Shown piece by piece: positions 13,478 to 14,721 of a stretch of DNA of 14,721 bases; position 1 is the first letter of the stretch, and every line of letters starts with the position of its first letter. Where the stretch lies: assembly GCA_963520725.1 (NCBI GenBank), contig CAUQSG010000036.1, forward strand, positions 1 through 14,721, in the 5' to 3' direction. The notes beneath the pieces were generated by a model that saw only the letters and a list, made by a program, of their open reading frames with translations, was not told the DNA's origin and ran no database searches. The position numbers were made by a program, and so were the translations under genes. Source of the stretch: JABCPE02 sp963520725. Its GTDB lineage: Bacteria > Bacteroidota > Bacteroidia > Flavobacteriales > Weeksellaceae.

Positions 13478-14606
13478 TTTTAATAGAAATTTGGTGAGAG
13501 TAGATAAAAATATATCTTATCACTATAATTACTTTAAAAAATATAGTTTCGATGATAGTAAACTAATGTTCATGCTCTTGGTTTATTTTGCGAAGCAGCA
13601 TCAGCAGGATTTATTCGGTGCAGGAACTCTAGATCCTGTTTTGTTTTGTAAGGAGTTTGGATTATCTCCACAGAATTATATATGGGCTAAACATCCTAAC
13701 CCAAGACAATTAGCTGAAACATCAGCAGAAAGTTTAGAAAAAATAGGTATTCCTATTTTTGACACTATTTTTGAAAACGCACTTTACTGCCTTTATGCGG
13801 ATATTTTTCAATTTCCTAAAGGCAAGTTTTATCTTTCAAAAGTAGGAAAATACCAAAATGGAGAAACAATCGATAGTATCCAGTTTATTACTTCATTAAC
13901 CAAAAAAACAATACAAGTAGGTAGGAATCTAAAAAAAGTATATGAATATGATCTAAGCGAAAGATTTATTTCAAATTTATCTTTTCTGTTTTTCAATGTC
14001 AATCTTAATAGTTTAAAAATTACAACAAAGAAAAATAGTGACGGATTATATTTTTTTGTCAAAAATTTGATTAATGAAATGAGAGGGCGCAATGAGAGTA
14101 TCCGCGAATTAGATTTTAATGAAGTAAAGGAAAGGCTTGGAATAAACAGCGATAATGCTAGGTATATAAAGAATAAAATAAATAAAGCCTTTGCTGATTT
14201 TTCTAATCTCGAAGATTTAAAACAAGTTCAATTCGAATGGTTTAAAAAGCCTAGCCATCGCTATGAATATGGTATCCATATCAAAATAGAAGGAGGGGCT
14301 ATGGTTCAACAAAATGAAATGATTATAGAAAACACTTGGAGAGAAGTAAAAGAAGATCTTTTAAAAAAAATGCTGCTGGATGCATTCAAAAGGCGTTATC
14401 CTGAAAAAGCATACTTGCCAATCCCTGAATTAAGAGAAGAGTATATAAAGTGGCTAAAAAATGAGCAAATAGACATAGATAGTAAAAAAACAGCATATGT
14501 TGATTATATGAAAAATACTAATACGAAAGATATGGCACAAAAGTTAGCTTTTTTTGTAGATGGCTTTCCAAAAGAACTCTCAAAAAATTACCAAAAATAC
14601 ATCTAA
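13470..14606 (+). CDS. Plasmid replication initiator (Rep_3-like, winged-helix)
   Basis: A 378-residue protein that I take as the replication initiator, which binds the adjacent iterons and opens the origin. The N-terminal half (about 1-200) fits the first winged-helix domain of RepA/RepB-type initiators. A second DNA-binding unit follows, with a helix-turn-helix-like stretch at about 214-245 (LDFNEVKERLGI ... ARYIKNKINKAF) and a wing near 255-280 (FEWFKKPSHRYEYG). The last 90 residues form a charged helical tail, longer than in many small-plasmid initiators. Its TAA stop (14604-14606) lies inside the first 32-33 bp iteron, which strongly supports the assignment. The ATG is preceded by an A-rich stretch with no Shine-Dalgarno box. 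A weak plus-strand promoter (TTG at 13412-13414 and ATTTTTTG at 13431-13438) is possible but does not match the -7 box well. The family name is from pattern and context, not from a search. Confidence 0.78.
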   Translation: MTNFNRNLVRVDKNISYHYNYFKKYSFDDSKLMFMLLVYFAKQHQQDLFGAGTLDPVLFCKEFGLSPQNYIWAKHPNPRQLAETSAESLEKIGIPIFDTIFENALYCLYADIFQFPKGKFYLSKVGKYQNGETIDSIQFITSLTKKTIQVGRNLKKVYEYDLSERFISNLSFLFFNVNLNSLKITTKKNSDGLYFFVKNLINEMRGRNESIRELDFNEVKERLGINSDNARYIKNKINKAFADFSNLEDLKQVQFEWFKKPSHRYEYGIHIKIEGGAMVQQNEMIIENTWREVKEDLLKKMLLDAFKRRYPEKAYLPIPELREEYIKWLKNEQIDIDSKKTAYVDYMKNTNTKDMAQKLAFFVDGFPKELSKNYQKYI

Positions 14607-14721
14607 CGACCTCTAAAAATGTTACAGCAAAGTAAATAACGACCTCTAAAAGTGTTGCAGTAAAGGAATAACGACCTCTAAAAGTGTTGCAGTAAAGGAA
14701 TAACGACCTCTAAAAGTGTTG
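14604..14721 (+). repeat. Iteron array, likely replication origin (cut by the window end)
   Basis: Three full direct repeats and part of a fourth start at 14604, 14637, 14669 and 14701, with spacings of 33, 32 and 32 bp. The conserved core is TAACGACCTCTAAAAGTGTT, then GCAGTAAAGGAA. Copies 2 and 3 are identical; copy 1 differs at several bases and is 1 nt longer. The spacing is close to three helical turns, so bound initiators would line up on one face of the DNA. Repeats abut with no spacers. The array runs off the window, so copy number and the AT-rich unwinding region are not visible. Confidence 0.85.

Noticed and set aside
13829..14092. Minus-strand open frame of 87 codons inside rep
   Set aside because: Antisense shadow of a well supported initiator gene, with no start context or domain.
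14604..14721. CRISPR array
   Set aside because: The repeats abut directly with no variable spacers, and no cas gene is present; they are iterons.

Overview
The window looks like part of a low-GC plasmid from a flavobacterium, probably in the Weeksellaceae (Riemerella/Chryseobacterium/Bergeyella-type). That placement is inference. It rests on AT-rich start regions without Shine-Dalgarno boxes, several TAnnTTTG-type -7 boxes as used by Bacteroidota, a TonB-dependent receptor paired with a binding lipoprotein, and a secreted protein whose N-terminus resembles the Bacteroidetes TANFOR domain. The plasmid call rests on the right end, where a ParA ATPase, a small ribbon-helix-helix partner, a replication initiator and a run of 32-33 bp iterons lie together. 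No tRNA, rRNA, CRISPR array or insertion sequence is visible.

Left end (1-1274, + strand): the last 78 or so codons of a TonB-dependent outer-membrane receptor, then a periplasmic/lipoprotein metal-chelate binding protein, closed by a bidirectional hairpin terminator. Together they form an iron (siderophore or haem) uptake operon.

Centre (1280-11285, - strand): three genes read leftward as one unit. First comes a 1552-residue secreted all-beta protein of unknown function. Next is a 1570-residue modular protein: signal peptide, TANFOR-like region, fibronectin type III domain, beta-rich region, HExxH metalloprotease, linker, and a C-terminal nuclease-like toxin tip resembling those of Rhs/WapA-type polymorphic toxins. 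Last, 2 nt after the toxin stop, is a 165-residue protein that I read as the cognate immunity protein. The toxin tip and immunity gene are much more AT-rich than most of the toxin body, as expected for an exchangeable cassette. This locus is the best candidate for an undescribed system: a plasmid-borne, possibly self-cleaving contact or secreted toxin with a giant partner protein.

Right end (11286-14721, + strand): a 232-bp divergent intergenic region with promoter-like boxes in both directions and a palindrome over the leftward one. Then come parA, a partner gene 1 nt downstream whose product seems to hold two ribbon-helix-helix units in one chain, an inverted repeat that could be a terminator or partition site, a hypothetical 179-residue protein, and a replication initiator whose stop codon lies inside the first iteron. 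Just upstream of rep, a minus-strand promoter and terminator enclose a possible RNA of about 50 nt antisense to the rep leader, a typical position for a copy-number control RNA.

No stretch over 300 bases lacks a gene. Toxin gene positions below use the start at 6492, and the partner gene uses the start at 11285; both are shorter than the longest open frames because the signal peptides begin there.
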